DNA of 64,000 nucleotides from RGIG5057 sp964371585 (lineage in GTDB: Bacteria > Bacillota > Clostridia > TANB77 > CAG-465), in the NCBI GenBank assembly GCA_964371585.1, contig CAYJMD010000002.1, forward strand, positions 124,001-188,000, in the 5' to 3' direction. Both the position numbers and the translations under genes were made by a program. Positions within the stretch are counted from its first letter, which is position 1, and every line of letters begins with the position of its first letter. Below are positions 1 through 9,385 of the stretch, one piece after another. The notes under the pieces are model-generated. The model saw only the letters and a program-made list of their open reading frames with translations, did no database searches and had not been told where the DNA came from.

Positions 1-404
1 TAACTCTTCAAAATTCAAATGAACTAATACTTCCATTTGAAATAATTGAAAATGATATTTTAGAAAACAAAACAAATAAACTATATTATATTGCTACAAG
101 TGATAAAGAAGAAATATATGCATATATTGGTGCAGATGTGAATTATGATTATATCGATCTGACTGCTATACTTGTTGATAAAAATTTTCGTAATCTAAAT
201 ATAGCAACTATGCTACTTGATAAATTAATAGATGAATCTATAAACTTAAATATTTCAGATATATTTTTAGAAGTAAAAAAAAGTAATTTTAGTGCAATTA
301 ACTTTTATGAAAAAAATAATTTTAAACTTATATCAACAAGGAAAAATTATTATAAAAACGAAGATGGACTTGTATATAAATTAATATTACAAGATAATTT
401 ATAA
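1..404 (+). CDS. rimI: RimI-like ribosomal protein N-acetyltransferase, 5' end cut by window
   Basis: GNAT-fold acetyltransferase; the RimI family acetylates the N-terminal alanine of ribosomal protein S18. The frame is open from base 3 with no stop, so the gene starts upstream of the window. About 133 residues are visible against roughly 150 in the family, so little is missing. Visible hallmarks are the acetyl-CoA loop region (LVDKNFRNLNIATMLLDKL), a strand-turn with SNFSAINFYEKNNF typical of RimI, and a C-terminal RKNYY-x3-EDG motif. The acetyl-CoA loop is N-rich (RNLNIA) rather than the usual R-x-x-G-x-G/A. A GTG at 138 could be mistaken for the start, but it lies inside the fold. No tsaB or tsaD neighbour is visible downstream. 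RimI is the best call; another GNAT is possible. Confidence 0.72.
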   Translation, partial: TLQNSNELILPFEIIENDILENKTNKLYYIATSDKEEIYAYIGADVNYDYIDLTAILVDKNFRNLNIATMLLDKLIDESINLNISDIFLEVKKSNFSAINFYEKNNFKLISTRKNYYKNEDGLVYKLILQDNL

Positions 405-425
405 AATATATCTTCATAATACTAT

Positions 426-453
426 AAAACTCTCTACATATGTAGGGAGTTTT
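426..453 (+). terminator. Rho-independent terminator after rimI
   Basis: Arms AAAACTCTCTACA and TGTAGGGAGTTTT form a 13-bp stem with a single mismatch and a 2-nt loop, ending in a T run. It lies 22 bases after the acetyltransferase stop codon. Confidence 0.8.
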
Positions 454-617
454 TATATACCTAAATATTGATATAATATAACTTATATTTTAATATCTAT
501 ATATATAAATTTAATTATTAATAACAAAATGTTTAATGTTATTTATTTTGCAAATAATATAGTATAAAATACTCATAAATTAAATTACTTGATTTTATGA
601 TTTTTTATAAATTTCTA

Positions 618-646
618 TTGAAAAAAAATTAATTATATAATAAAAT
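618..646 (+). promoter_or_regulatory. SigA-type promoter for the Lon-like protease
   Basis: TTGAAA, a 17-base spacer, then TAAAAT, ending 25 bases before the ATG at 672, with a TGGAGG Shine-Dalgarno sequence between. The rest of 454-617 is AT-rich and shows no gene. Confidence 0.55.
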
Positions 647-671
647 ATAATTATAAACACTGGAGGAATAT

Positions 672-3071
672 ATGAATAAAATAAAAAAATTGCACTTAAG
701 CGAGCTAAATCCTAAAAAAGAATTTAGCTTGAATTTTAAGAGCACAAAAGACTTAATGCCTTTTTCAGGTATTATTGGACAAGAACAAGCACTAAAATCA
801 ATAACTTCTGCACTTGAAATTAAAGCTAAGGGGTTTAACCTATATGTATCTGGAAATTTAGGTATTGGAAAAACAAAATATGTAATGTCTATAATTAATA
901 AACTTGCGGCTGTAGAAAAAGTTCCAAGTGATTTTTGTTATATCTACAATTTTGATGATCCTTCTACTCCTCTTTATATTGAACTTGAAGCTGGTAGAGC
1001 TTATGAATTGAAAACAGACATGAATCAATTTATAACTTTACTTACTGAAAAATTGACTTTAAACCTTACTGGAGATACTTATGAAAAACATAAAAATGAT
1101 ATAGTAAGTAGATATAGTAAAATAAAACAAGCAAAAATTGCTAGTTTTGATAAAGAAACATATAAACAAGGTTTTAAACTTCACTATGGTAAAGATGGCA
1201 TAAAATTTTCTCCTGTTATTAATGGTGTTGTTATGAATGAAGAACAATTTTTAAAATTACCAGATAAAGATAAAAAGTATTTTAAAGAAAAAAGTCCTGC
1301 TATTCATGAAAAAACATTAGTAATTCTAAAAGAACTTGGTTCTATTGATATGGAAATACAAAAAACTGTTAAAGAATGGGAAACTAACCTTACTACTTTT
1401 ATTACATCTGAATGTATAAAAGCACTTAAACAAAAATATAAAGATAATTCTAAACTTCAAGACTTCTTCTATTTAATTCAAGAGGATGTTGTAAATAATT
1501 TAGAATTCTTTAAGCAATATGATGCCTATTTAAAATCATCAAAATATATGCCTAATAATAAAAATATGCCAAGACCTGCATTCCCTTTTGATAACTATAA
1601 AGTAAATATTATAATAGATAATAATAATTTAGAAACAGTCCCTGCTGTTTTAGCTAAATTTCCTAATTATTTTGATATTTTTGGTAATTTAGAATATGAA
1701 ATAACTCAGACTGGACCTAAAGCTACATATATGTCACTAAAACCTGGACTAATTCATAAAGCTAATGGTGGATATTTAATCCTTAATATGAAAGATCTAC
1801 TTACTTCTCTTCCTATGTGGGAAGCTTTAAAAAGAGTAATTCGTAGTGGACAAATCACAATAGATCCTTCTAGAGATATTCCAAATATGGCTGCTTCTAA
1901 AATGTCTAGTATGAGACCAGAAGCAATACCTGTTAAAATAAACTTCATACTAATTGGTAATGAAGCTAACTATATGCAACTTGCTAAACTTGATCCTGAC
2001 TTTAAAAAATTATTTAAAATAAAATCTGAATTTGAAAATACTTATGAAAAAACAGAAGAAAATATGGAGCTACTTGCTAGATTTATTGCTTATGTAGTAG
2101 AAAAAAATCACCTACTACATTTTGATAAATCTGCTGTACTTAAAATTATAGAATATAGTACTAAAATGGCTTCTGACATAAACAAACTTATTTCTAATAT
2201 GACTGAAATAACAGATATATGTATTGAAGCAAATCATATAGCAACTTCTGAAAATAGTAAAATTGTTAAAGATGAAGATGTAACTAAAGCTTTCCTTCAT
2301 AAAAAAGAACGTTATTCATTATATGATACTCAGCTTAATAAAATGATTACTTCAGGTAATATAATAATTTCTACAGAAGGTGAGCAAGTTGGACAAATAA
2401 ATGGCCTTACTATTTTAAATAATGGTGATTTTATGTTTGGAAAACCAGTTAGAATTACTGCTAATACATTCCTTGGTAACACTGGTATATTAAATATAGA
2501 AAGAGAAATTCAAATGAGTGGTTCTTCTCACTCTAAAGGAGTACTTATATTATCTGCATTTATTGGAGAAAAATTTGCACAAAACTTCCCTCTATCATTT
2601 AATGCAAGTATATGTTTTGAACAATTATATAATGGCGTAGATGGAGATAGTGCTTCTTCTACTGAATTATATGCAATACTTTCTAGTCTTGCAGATGTTC
2701 CAATTAAACAAAACTTTGCCGTAACAGGTTCTGTTAATCAAAAAGGTGAAATACAACCTATAGGTGGAGTTAGTGAAAAAATAGAAGGATTCTTCAATGT
2801 ATGTAAACAACGTGGTTTAAAAGATAATGCTGTTTTAATTCCATTCCAAAATGTTAATAACTTAAATTTAAATGATGAAATTAAAGAAGCTGTTGAAAAA
2901 GGAGAATTTAGTATCTATCCTATTACTCATATAGATGAAGGTATTGAATTACTTACTGGACTTAAAGCTGGTAAACAACTTGAAGATGGACAGTATGAAG
3001 CTGGGACTATATATTTTAAAGTTTATAGAAAATTACAAAAATATGCAAATGCTGCTAAATCTTTTAATTAG
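672..3071 (+). CDS. Lon-family ATP-dependent protease (AAA_32 plus Lon C-terminal domain)
   Basis: 799 residues. The N-terminal half is an AAA ATPase with Walker A GNLGIGKT at residues 61-68. The C-terminal domain is a Lon-type serine protease: the DGDSAS motif gives the catalytic serine (about S660) and GGVSEKIEGF gives the lysine (about K703), the Ser-Lys dyad of the family. The architecture (ATPase region with a long helical insertion, no N-terminal Lon substrate domain) fits the AAA_32/YcbZ-like branch of Lon rather than LonA. It is predicted to degrade misfolded or regulatory proteins in the cytoplasm. The start has a TGGAGG ribosome binding site 6 bases upstream. It is a single-gene unit. 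Its last codons fall inside a 55-bp sequence repeated across an assembly gap, but the stop codon is intact. Confidence 0.88.
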   Translation: MNKIKKLHLSELNPKKEFSLNFKSTKDLMPFSGIIGQEQALKSITSALEIKAKGFNLYVSGNLGIGKTKYVMSIINKLAAVEKVPSDFCYIYNFDDPSTPLYIELEAGRAYELKTDMNQFITLLTEKLTLNLTGDTYEKHKNDIVSRYSKIKQAKIASFDKETYKQGFKLHYGKDGIKFSPVINGVVMNEEQFLKLPDKDKKYFKEKSPAIHEKTLVILKELGSIDMEIQKTVKEWETNLTTFITSECIKALKQKYKDNSKLQDFFYLIQEDVVNNLEFFKQYDAYLKSSKYMPNNKNMPRPAFPFDNYKVNIIIDNNNLETVPAVLAKFPNYFDIFGNLEYEITQTGPKATYMSLKPGLIHKANGGYLILNMKDLLTSLPMWEALKRVIRSGQITIDPSRDIPNMAASKMSSMRPEAIPVKINFILIGNEANYMQLAKLDPDFKKLFKIKSEFENTYEKTEENMELLARFIAYVVEKNHLLHFDKSAVLKIIEYSTKMASDINKLISNMTEITDICIEANHIATSENSKIVKDEDVTKAFLHKKERYSLYDTQLNKMITSGNIIISTEGEQVGQINGLTILNNGDFMFGKPVRITANTFLGNTGILNIEREIQMSGSSHSKGVLILSAFIGEKFAQNFPLSFNASICFEQLYNGVDGDSASSTELYAILSSLADVPIKQNFAVTGSVNQKGEIQPIGGVSEKIEGFFNVCKQRGLKDNAVLIPFQNVNNLNLNDEIKEAVEKGEFSIYPITHIDEGIELLTGLKAGKQLEDGQYEAGTIYFKVYRKLQKYANAAKSFN

Positions 3072-3272
3072 TATATATAAGATATATAAAATAAAATAAA
3101 ATAAAATAAAATATAATNNNNNNNNNNNNNNNNNNNNNNNNNNNNNNNNNNNNNNNNNNNNNNNNNNNNNNNNNNNNNNNNNNNNNNNNNNNNNNNNNNN
3201 NNNNNNNNNNNNNNNNNTTTAATTAGTATATATAAGATATATAAAATAAAATAAAATAAAATAAAATATAAT
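3063..3272. other. Assembly gap: 100 N between identical 55-bp copies
   Basis: Bases 3063-3117 and 3218-3272 are identical over 55 bp and flank exactly 100 N (3118-3217). The repeat contains the end of the Lon-like gene and about five AAAAT pentamers. This looks like two contigs that overlap by one k-mer (k=55) and were joined with a fixed-size N spacer, so the real DNA probably has one copy and no gap. Confidence 0.85.
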
Positions 3273-3307
3273 TAATTAATTGATTATTAATAATTAGTTA
3301 ATATAAT

Positions 3308-3345
3308 AAAAATACACAAAACATTTTAGTTTTGTGTATTTTTTA
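3308..3345. terminator. Bidirectional terminator between the Lon-like gene and def
   Basis: Arms AAAAATACACAAAAC and GTTTTGTGTATTTTT make a perfect 15-bp stem around a 6-base loop. A-rich and T-rich flanks let it work for both convergent transcripts. Confidence 0.85.
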
Positions 3346-3353
3346 TTTTATTA

Positions 3354-3839
3354 TTATGTTTTTTCACCATAATACGTATCATATGCAAGATCAACAAACA
3401 CTCTTCCATTTAAATGATCTATTTCATGTTGTAGTACTACTGCTTCAAGTCCAGTTGCTTTTATTACTACTTTTTCCATTTTTTCATTTAAAGCTTCTAC
3501 TGTAATTTTTTCAGGTCTATCTACATATCCAAAAAAGTCTGGAAAACTTAAACAACCTTCTTCAGTAGTAACCATAGATTTAGAATATTTAGTTATAACT
3601 GGATTAATTAATGTAATTGGATTTTTTTTACCATTTTCTTCAATATATTCTATATCATAAATTAGTATTTGCTTTAATATTCCTATTTGAGGAGCTGCAA
3701 TACCAATCCCATCATATTTATACATTGTTTCAATCATATCTTGTATTATTTCTTTAATTTTATCATCTACTACTTCTATTTTTTTACATTTTTTATATAG
3801 TATTTCATCCTTATGTTTTCTTATTTCGCGTATTGCCAT
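3354..3839 (-). CDS. def: Peptide deformylase
   Basis: Removes the formyl group from the N-terminal methionine of new proteins, using a metal ion. All three family motifs are present: GIGIAAPQ (motif 1), EGCLS (motif 2) and QHEIDH (motif 3, HExxDH), giving the Cys and two His metal ligands and the catalytic Glu. The start is taken at ATG 3839 (protein MAIREIRKHK, 161 residues); an in-frame ATG 18 bases upstream lies over the AAAGGAGT ribosome binding site and is unlikely. It is the last gene of the leftward ftsK operon, 29 bases after ftsK, and is followed by a terminator. fmt is not adjacent. Confidence 0.95.
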   Translation of the reverse strand: MAIREIRKHKDEILYKKCKKIEVVDDKIKEIIQDMIETMYKYDGIGIAAPQIGILKQILIYDIEYIEENGKKNPITLINPVITKYSKSMVTTEEGCLSFPDFFGYVDRPEKITVEALNEKMEKVVIKATGLEAVVLQHEIDHLNGRVFVDLAYDTYYGEKT

Positions 3840-3868
3840 ATTACATACTCCTTTCATTTAGTATATCT

Positions 3869-6289
3869 TTAATTATTATTTTCTTCATTTCTCATACTTT
3901 GTTGCATTTGAAATTTAAGTTCGAGCCACTGCTCTTTAGTTACAAGTAAATGTCTTGGCTTACTTCCTTCATGTCCAGAAATAAGTCCTCTTTCTTCCAT
4001 TTGGTCAATTATTCTTCCAGCTCTTGAATATCCTATTTTAAATCTACGTTGTAACATTGATGCTGATGCTTGTCCCATATCAACAACTAAATCAATAGCT
4101 TCGTTTAATAAAGGATCTTCATCTGGAGCATCTTCAATAGAATCTGGATCTTTTGAAGAACCATTTGATTTACCTTTTCCTACTTGTGTTTTTTCAATAC
4201 TTTCTATTATAGCATCATCATAATTTACTACATCATCTTTTTTAATACTATCAACTATAGTTTCAATTTCTTTTTCAGAAATCCAAGTCCCCTGTATTCT
4301 TTGTGGTTTTGTTGCACCAACAGGAAAATATAGCATATCTCCTTTTCCAAGTAATTTTTCTGCACCTGCTGAATCAAGTATTGTTCTTGAGTCTACATTT
4401 GATGATACAGTAAATGCGATTCTTGACGGAACATTCGCTTTAATTATACCTGTTATTACATCAACAGATGGACGCTGAGTTGCTATAACTAAATGCATAC
4501 CTGCAGCTCTTGCCATTTGTGCAAGTCTACATATTGCATCTTCAACATCATTTGGTGCTACCATCATTAAATCTGCAAGCTCATCAATAATTATAACTAT
4601 TTGAGGAAGTTTTGCAATCCCCTCTCCTTCTGCTTCTATTATTTTATTATATCCTTTAATATCTTTAACACCTTTTGCTGCAAAAATATTGTATCTATTT
4701 ACCATTTCGTTAACAGCCCAGTTAAGAGCTCCTGCTGCTTTTTTAGGATCTGTTACAACTGGTATTAATAAATGCGGAATACCATTATATCCAGAAAGTT
4801 CAACCATTTTAGGATCTATTAGTATCATTTTAACATCACTAGGTTTTGATTTATATAATAAAGATACAATAAGTGAGTTTATACATACTGATTTACCTGA
4901 ACCTGTTGAACCTGCAATAAGCACATGTGGCATTTTTGCTATATCTCCTACTATAGTATCTCCTGCTGCATCTTTACCAAGTGAAAATGCAAGATTCGAA
5001 CTATGTTCTGTAAATGTTTTAGATTCAATTATTTCTCTTATATATACTGCTTCTGGTTCTGCATTTGGAAGCTCTATACCAACTGCAGCCTTACCTGGAA
5101 TTGGAGCCTCAATCCTAATGCTTTTAGCAGCAAGATTTAAAGCTATATCATCTGCTAAATTAACAATTTTGCTTACTTTAACACCTGTTGATGGTGCAAG
5201 TTCATATCTTGTTACAGTTGGGCCTTTAGTAATATTAATAACTTTTGCTTCAACACCAAAACTTGCTAATGTTTTTTGTAATTTAACTGCTGTTGCATGT
5301 ATTGCTTTTTTGTCAACATTTTTATCTGCAGCTTTATTTACACCTAATATTTTAATAGATGGAAATTCATAATTATCTTCTTTTTCAAGTTTAGCATGAT
5401 CTATAGTTAAAACTTCTTTAACATTTTTATCTTCTTTTTTCTCTATTTGCTTTTTAAAGAAATCATCTCTTTTTTCTGAAGCTTTTTGTTGTTCTTCAGA
5501 GATTTGTCCACCTAACTTTTCAAAATCGAATTCAACTTGTTCTAATTTATTTGATTTTAAATTATTAATCACTTCATTTGATGTAACTTTATTTTTAGAA
5601 GGCATCTCTTCTTCAATAATTTCTTTTTTTGGCTTCCTTTTACCTATATTAGAATTAATACCACTTATTTGAATTTCATCATCTTTTCTAAATAGTGTTT
5701 GTCCTATTGTATATATCCCATTTACTATAAAGGCAAATACATTGTATATAAAATATGCCATTTGTCTAAGTGAGATATCAAAAATAAATAAAAGTACAAT
5801 AATAGTTAATAATGTAAATACTATTTGAGAAATTAGTGCACCCATAATGTATACTGATACATTAGCAATAGTACCTCCAAGTAATCCATATGCTATCTCT
5901 CCACTGCTTGCTAAATTAAATGTGTTTTGAACATAGTCAAGTGGATTTGCAAATAATGTATATGAAGAACTAGCTGAAACAAATAATGCAACAACGGTTC
6001 CTAATAATGTTATACATAAAAGTCCTTTTAATAACTCTTTAGTTTTTTTAACATTTACTTCCGATAATATTAAATGTATTCCTATAAGTGAAATAACTAT
6101 AGGAATTAAATATGCACATACCCCAAAAACACCTTTTAATGTGTTTGCAATAGCTCTTAAAAACGGGCTTGTATCTGCAATTACAAGCATTATCATAAGT
6201 ATTATTGCAAAAACATTTAAGAAACCACCATAAAGGTCGTTTCTTAGCATTTTATTTTTTTTTGATTTTGATTTTCTTTTTCTACCCAT
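3869..6289 (-). CDS. ftsK: DNA translocase FtsK/SpoIIIE
   Basis: Membrane-anchored hexameric DNA pump that clears chromosome DNA from the division or sporulation septum. About 806 residues: a basic N-terminus, roughly four membrane segments (residues 20-180), a charged linker, then the motor with Walker A AGSTGSGKS (K about 466) and Walker B IVIIIDELADL. The C-terminal gamma winged helix (about 730-795; QASASMLQRRFKIGYSRAGR) reads polar DNA sequences. The start is taken at ATG 6289 because a GTGGG Shine-Dalgarno-like stretch ends 9 bases upstream; an in-frame TTG at 6298 is less likely. The domains cannot separate vegetative FtsK from SpoIIIE; in many Clostridia one copy serves both roles. 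It lies between def and a 145-aa coiled-coil gene. Confidence 0.93.
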   Translation of the reverse strand: MGRKRKSKSKKNKMLRNDLYGGFLNVFAIILMIMLVIADTSPFLRAIANTLKGVFGVCAYLIPIVISLIGIHLILSEVNVKKTKELLKGLLCITLLGTVVALFVSASSSYTLFANPLDYVQNTFNLASSGEIAYGLLGGTIANVSVYIMGALISQIVFTLLTIIVLLFIFDISLRQMAYFIYNVFAFIVNGIYTIGQTLFRKDDEIQISGINSNIGKRKPKKEIIEEEMPSKNKVTSNEVINNLKSNKLEQVEFDFEKLGGQISEEQQKASEKRDDFFKKQIEKKEDKNVKEVLTIDHAKLEKEDNYEFPSIKILGVNKAADKNVDKKAIHATAVKLQKTLASFGVEAKVINITKGPTVTRYELAPSTGVKVSKIVNLADDIALNLAAKSIRIEAPIPGKAAVGIELPNAEPEAVYIREIIESKTFTEHSSNLAFSLGKDAAGDTIVGDIAKMPHVLIAGSTGSGKSVCINSLIVSLLYKSKPSDVKMILIDPKMVELSGYNGIPHLLIPVVTDPKKAAGALNWAVNEMVNRYNIFAAKGVKDIKGYNKIIEAEGEGIAKLPQIVIIIDELADLMMVAPNDVEDAICRLAQMARAAGMHLVIATQRPSVDVITGIIKANVPSRIAFTVSSNVDSRTILDSAGAEKLLGKGDMLYFPVGATKPQRIQGTWISEKEIETIVDSIKKDDVVNYDDAIIESIEKTQVGKGKSNGSSKDPDSIEDAPDEDPLLNEAIDLVVDMGQASASMLQRRFKIGYSRAGRIIDQMEERGLISGHEGSKPRHLLVTKEQWLELKFQMQQSMRNEENNN

Positions 6290-6318
6290 TTTTATCAACC
6301 CACTTCAAATTTTAAAAA

Positions 6319-6756
6319 TTATTTTAATTCTTTTCTATTATTACTAATAACTTGAATTGTTTCTTTTAAAACATCTTCTACTTTTTCTAGCACAGCATCA
6401 GCATAATCTCTAGTTCCATTTGATATTTCTCTTGAAATTCTATTAGCATTTTCTACAATTTCTTCTTTTTGCATAATTGCTTGTTTAGTAATTACATGTT
6501 CATCTACCATTTGAACTATTTTTATTTCTGCTTCTTTTAATACTTTTTCTGCTTCATCTTCTGCTTCGTTTAATATATTTAATCTTTCATCTTTAATTCT
6601 TTTTGCTTGTTTGATTTCATCGGGTAATTTTAATCTTATTTGTTCTATTATTTCTGTTAATTCTTCTTTTTCTACCATTACTTTTGAAGAAAATGGTACT
6701 TTTGAACTATTTTCAATTAGCTCACTTAAGTTTTCTAGTAGTGTAAAAATTTCCAT
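6319..6756 (-). CDS. Coiled-coil protein, V-ATPase subunit H/DivIVA-like
   Basis: 145 residues, almost all charged helix (AEDEAEKVLKEAEIKIVQMV and neighbours), no membrane segment. Genes of this kind, often labelled ATPase or ATP synthase subunit B/H-like, commonly follow rsmD in Clostridia; their function is not established. The heptad-rich middle suggests oligomerisation in the cytoplasm. The start is at ATG 6756: the GGAGGG ribosome binding site is formed by the last codons of rsmD, so the two genes are probably translationally coupled. The upstream in-frame ATG at 6774 overlaps that site. ftsK follows 29 bases downstream. Confidence 0.7.
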   Translation of the reverse strand: MEIFTLLENLSELIENSSKVPFSSKVMVEKEELTEIIEQIRLKLPDEIKQAKRIKDERLNILNEAEDEAEKVLKEAEIKIVQMVDEHVITKQAIMQKEEIVENANRISREISNGTRDYADAVLEKVEDVLKETIQVISNNRKELK

Positions 6757-6761
6757 CTCAA

Positions 6762-7325
6762 TTATTCCCTCCATTTAAATATCTTAACCATAACTCTGCC
6801 ATAAAACTTAGTTTTAATGCATTCCAAGTTTTCTAAATTATCTTCTTTTTCATTTAAAAAGCTTTTATCCGTCTCATATACAATTATTCCATCTTCTGAT
6901 AAAATACTTTTAGAAAGTGATATATATTCTAATGCTTTATATGCAAAATCACTTTCATATGGCGGATCTAAAAAAATAATATCAAATTTTTCATTGCTAT
7001 TATCTAAACTTTTCAAACACTTTAAATAATCTTTCATAGATATTTTAACACAATTATTACAATTAGTCAACTGCACATTAGCCAAAATCACTGAAAACGC
7101 ACTTTTATCCCTATCATTGATACATGCATACTTTGCACCTCTACTTATCATTTCAATTCCAAGTGCACCACTTCCTCCAAATAGGTCTAAAACATTTGCA
7201 TCGTATATATGATTTTCTATCATAGAAAACATTGCTTCTTTTACTCTATCTAGTGTTGGTCTTGTCTTTAATGACTTTGGACTATTTAATCTTTTCCCTT
7301 TAAATTTTCCTGCTATAATTCTCAA
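6762..7325 (-). CDS. rsmD: 16S rRNA (guanine966-N2)-methyltransferase
   Basis: SAM-dependent methylation of G966 in 16S rRNA, on the 30S subunit. 187 residues, the usual length. The N-terminal MRIIAGKFKGKRL is typical of RsmD, as is RPTLDRVKEAMF. The SAM-binding motif I is VLDLFGGSGALGIE (about 45-58) and the catalytic N-methyltransferase motif DPPY is present (about 118-121). Its stop codon sits inside the ribosome binding region of the next gene. In many Firmicutes rsmD precedes coaD; here coaD is absent and the coiled-coil gene follows directly. Confidence 0.93.
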   Translation of the reverse strand: MRIIAGKFKGKRLNSPKSLKTRPTLDRVKEAMFSMIENHIYDANVLDLFGGSGALGIEMISRGAKYACINDRDKSAFSVILANVQLTNCNNCVKISMKDYLKCLKSLDNSNEKFDIIFLDPPYESDFAYKALEYISLSKSILSEDGIIVYETDKSFLNEKEDNLENLECIKTKFYGRVMVKIFKWRE

Positions 7326-7347
7326 TTTATTCTATCATCCTTTTCTA

Positions 7348-8727
7348 TTATATAATACTTGCTATACTCGGCTTAGATTTAAGTACATTTGCAACTGATT
7401 GCTCAACTTTATCTATATATATTGCTTGACTTACATATTTAAATGCTTTTTCAAATCTAGATTTATCATTGTATAGTACAGTTAAAATAGGATCACCTTT
7501 TTTAACTTTACTTCCTACTTTTTTTGAAAATTCAAAACCTACTCCATAATCTATATCTTCACCTTTAACATTTCTTGCACCACCAAGTTCTATTAAAGCT
7601 TTACCTATTTTTTTACTGTTTATAGCAACTATATATCCATCTTTTTCTGCATATATTTCTTTTAAATATTTTGCATTATCATTAAGTACAGGCATATCTA
7701 AACTTAAATTTAACCAATCCATATATACATTATGAATATGTCCACCTTGCATTTTAATCAGTTCTATAAATTTATTATATGCTGCTTTAGAAGTTATAGC
7801 TTTAAGTGCTTCTATTTTATTTTGTTTAATATCATCACCTAAACCTGCCATTTTCATCATATGAGCTGATATTTCAAGTACAACTTCTTTCAATTCTTTA
7901 TTTTCATAAAGATCAAGCGTAGTTTCATCTGCAAGTAAAAATGATATAACTTCTTTAATTTCTATTGCATTTCCTACAGCTTTACCAAGTGGCTCCTCCA
8001 TAGAAGTAATTATACATTTTGTTTCAATCCCAGCCATCTTGCCTATTTTAACTAATACTTCAGCCAAATTTTTAGCTGCTTCTACAGTTGGCATAAATGC
8101 TCCGCTTCCATATGTAACATCAAGTACAACTTTATCAACACCTGAAGCTATTTTTTTACTCATAATCGATGAAGCTATAAGAGGAATTGAAGCAACAGTT
8201 GCAGTTACATCTCTTAAAGCATATATTTTTTTATCTGCTACAGCAAGATTATCCGACTGTGACACAAGACATACTCCAATTTCTTTAATCTGCCTTATTG
8301 ATTCTTCAAATGTTTTACTTATATCATATCCTTTAATAGATTCAACTTTATCTGCAGTTCCTCCTGTATAACCAAGACCTCTACCAGACATTTTAAAAAC
8401 TTTTACTCCCAAAGCTGCAACTATTGGAAGTACAATAAGTGTTACTTTATCTCCAACACCACCTGTTGAATGTTTATCAACTATTACTGAATCTTCTGTT
8501 TCTTTAAGCTCTGATAAATCCATAACTGATGAAGAAGTTGCCATAGCCATAGTTAAATTATATAACTCCATATCACTCATTCCATTTATATATATAGCCA
8601 TAAGTAATGCTGAAGCTTGATAATCAGGTATTTCTTCTTTTACATAATTAGTTATAAAAAAATTTATTTCTTCCTTAGTAAGTTCTAAATTATCTCTCTT
8701 TTTCTCTATAATATCGTACATTCTCAT
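7348..8727 (-). CDS. pdp: Pyrimidine-nucleoside phosphorylase
   Basis: Phosphorolysis of uridine, deoxyuridine and thymidine to base and (deoxy)ribose-1-phosphate; nucleoside salvage in the cytoplasm. About 459 residues. The start MRMYDIIEKKR at 8727 matches the family start (MRM-x-DII) and has GGTGG 8 bases upstream; the open frame extends 5 codons further. Visible hallmarks: DYQASALLMAI, the phosphate-binding KHSTGGVGDK, and GRGLGYTGGTADK. The C-terminal domain is complete. In operon between rnhB and rsmD; overlap with the rnhB end is avoided by choosing this start. Confidence 0.94.
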   Translation of the reverse strand: MRMYDIIEKKRDNLELTKEEINFFITNYVKEEIPDYQASALLMAIYINGMSDMELYNLTMAMATSSSVMDLSELKETEDSVIVDKHSTGGVGDKVTLIVLPIVAALGVKVFKMSGRGLGYTGGTADKVESIKGYDISKTFEESIRQIKEIGVCLVSQSDNLAVADKKIYALRDVTATVASIPLIASSIMSKKIASGVDKVVLDVTYGSGAFMPTVEAAKNLAEVLVKIGKMAGIETKCIITSMEEPLGKAVGNAIEIKEVISFLLADETTLDLYENKELKEVVLEISAHMMKMAGLGDDIKQNKIEALKAITSKAAYNKFIELIKMQGGHIHNVYMDWLNLSLDMPVLNDNAKYLKEIYAEKDGYIVAINSKKIGKALIELGGARNVKGEDIDYGVGFEFSKKVGSKVKKGDPILTVLYNDKSRFEKAFKYVSQAIYIDKVEQSVANVLKSKPSIASII

Positions 8728-8745
8728 AATTTTAACCACCATTCA

Positions 8746-9384
8746 TTAAACTTTATTTTTCTCTAGTATTTTTTTACAAAAACTTGGTCTATGTATAGAA
8801 GTTATACCATATTTCAATATAGCTTCTACATGCGCTTTTGTTCCATATCCTTTATGTTTTTTAAATCCGTATTCTGGATATTTTTCATCCATTTGTAATA
8901 ACAGTCTATCTCTTGTAACTTTAGCAAGTATACTTGCTGCTGCAATAGATAAACTTTTAGCATCACCACTTACTACAGTTTCAAATTTAGTTTGTATATC
9001 TATTTTTTGATTTCCATCTACTAATACATAATCTGGTTTTACCTCTAAGTTTTCTACTGCTTTTTTCATTCCAAGTTTTGTTGCTCCAAGAATATTTAAT
9101 TTTTCAATTTCTTCCACATCAATAATTTGAATGTTATACGAAACAGCTTCTTTGATCAATTTTCCAAAAATTAATTCTCTTTTCTTTTCTGAAAGTTTTT
9201 TAGAATCATTTATTCCTTCTATTTTAATATCATCCTTTAAAATTATACTTGCAACAACTACTGGACCACAAAGAGGGCCACGCCCAGCTTCGTCAACTCC
9301 AGCAATATATTTATATCCTTGCTCTTTAAGTAAATTTTCTATAGTAAGCATAGTTTTAATTCTTTCTTGTTCTTTAAGCTCCAT
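8746..9384 (-). CDS. rnhB: Ribonuclease HII
   Basis: Cleaves RNA in RNA-DNA hybrids and single ribonucleotides in DNA; part of ribonucleotide excision repair. About 212 residues. The type 2 RNase H active-site motif DEAGRGPLCGPVV is intact, with further acidic residues in VDGNQ and GDAKSLSIAAASILAK. The start is taken at ATG 9384 (MELKEQERIK); the only strong GGAGGA lies 13 bases upstream inside the end of the dehydrogenase gene, which is long spacing, and the in-frame ATG 21 bases upstream overlaps that site. The position directly after the dehydrogenase gene suggests coupling. Confidence 0.93.
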   Translation of the reverse strand: MELKEQERIKTMLTIENLLKEQGYKYIAGVDEAGRGPLCGPVVVASIILKDDIKIEGINDSKKLSEKKRELIFGKLIKEAVSYNIQIIDVEEIEKLNILGATKLGMKKAVENLEVKPDYVLVDGNQKIDIQTKFETVVSGDAKSLSIAAASILAKVTRDRLLLQMDEKYPEYGFKKHKGYGTKAHVEAILKYGITSIHRPSFCKKILEKNKV

Positions 9385-9385
9385 A

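Noticed and set aside
3085..3112. AAAAT pentamer run as a functional repeat or CRISPR remnant
   Set aside because: It is low-complexity AT repeat with no spacers and is at an assembly break.
4689..5372. A 227-codon plus-strand open frame inside ftsK
   Set aside because: It lies opposite well-conserved motor motifs of ftsK, has no ribosome binding site and has a composition typical of an antisense shadow.
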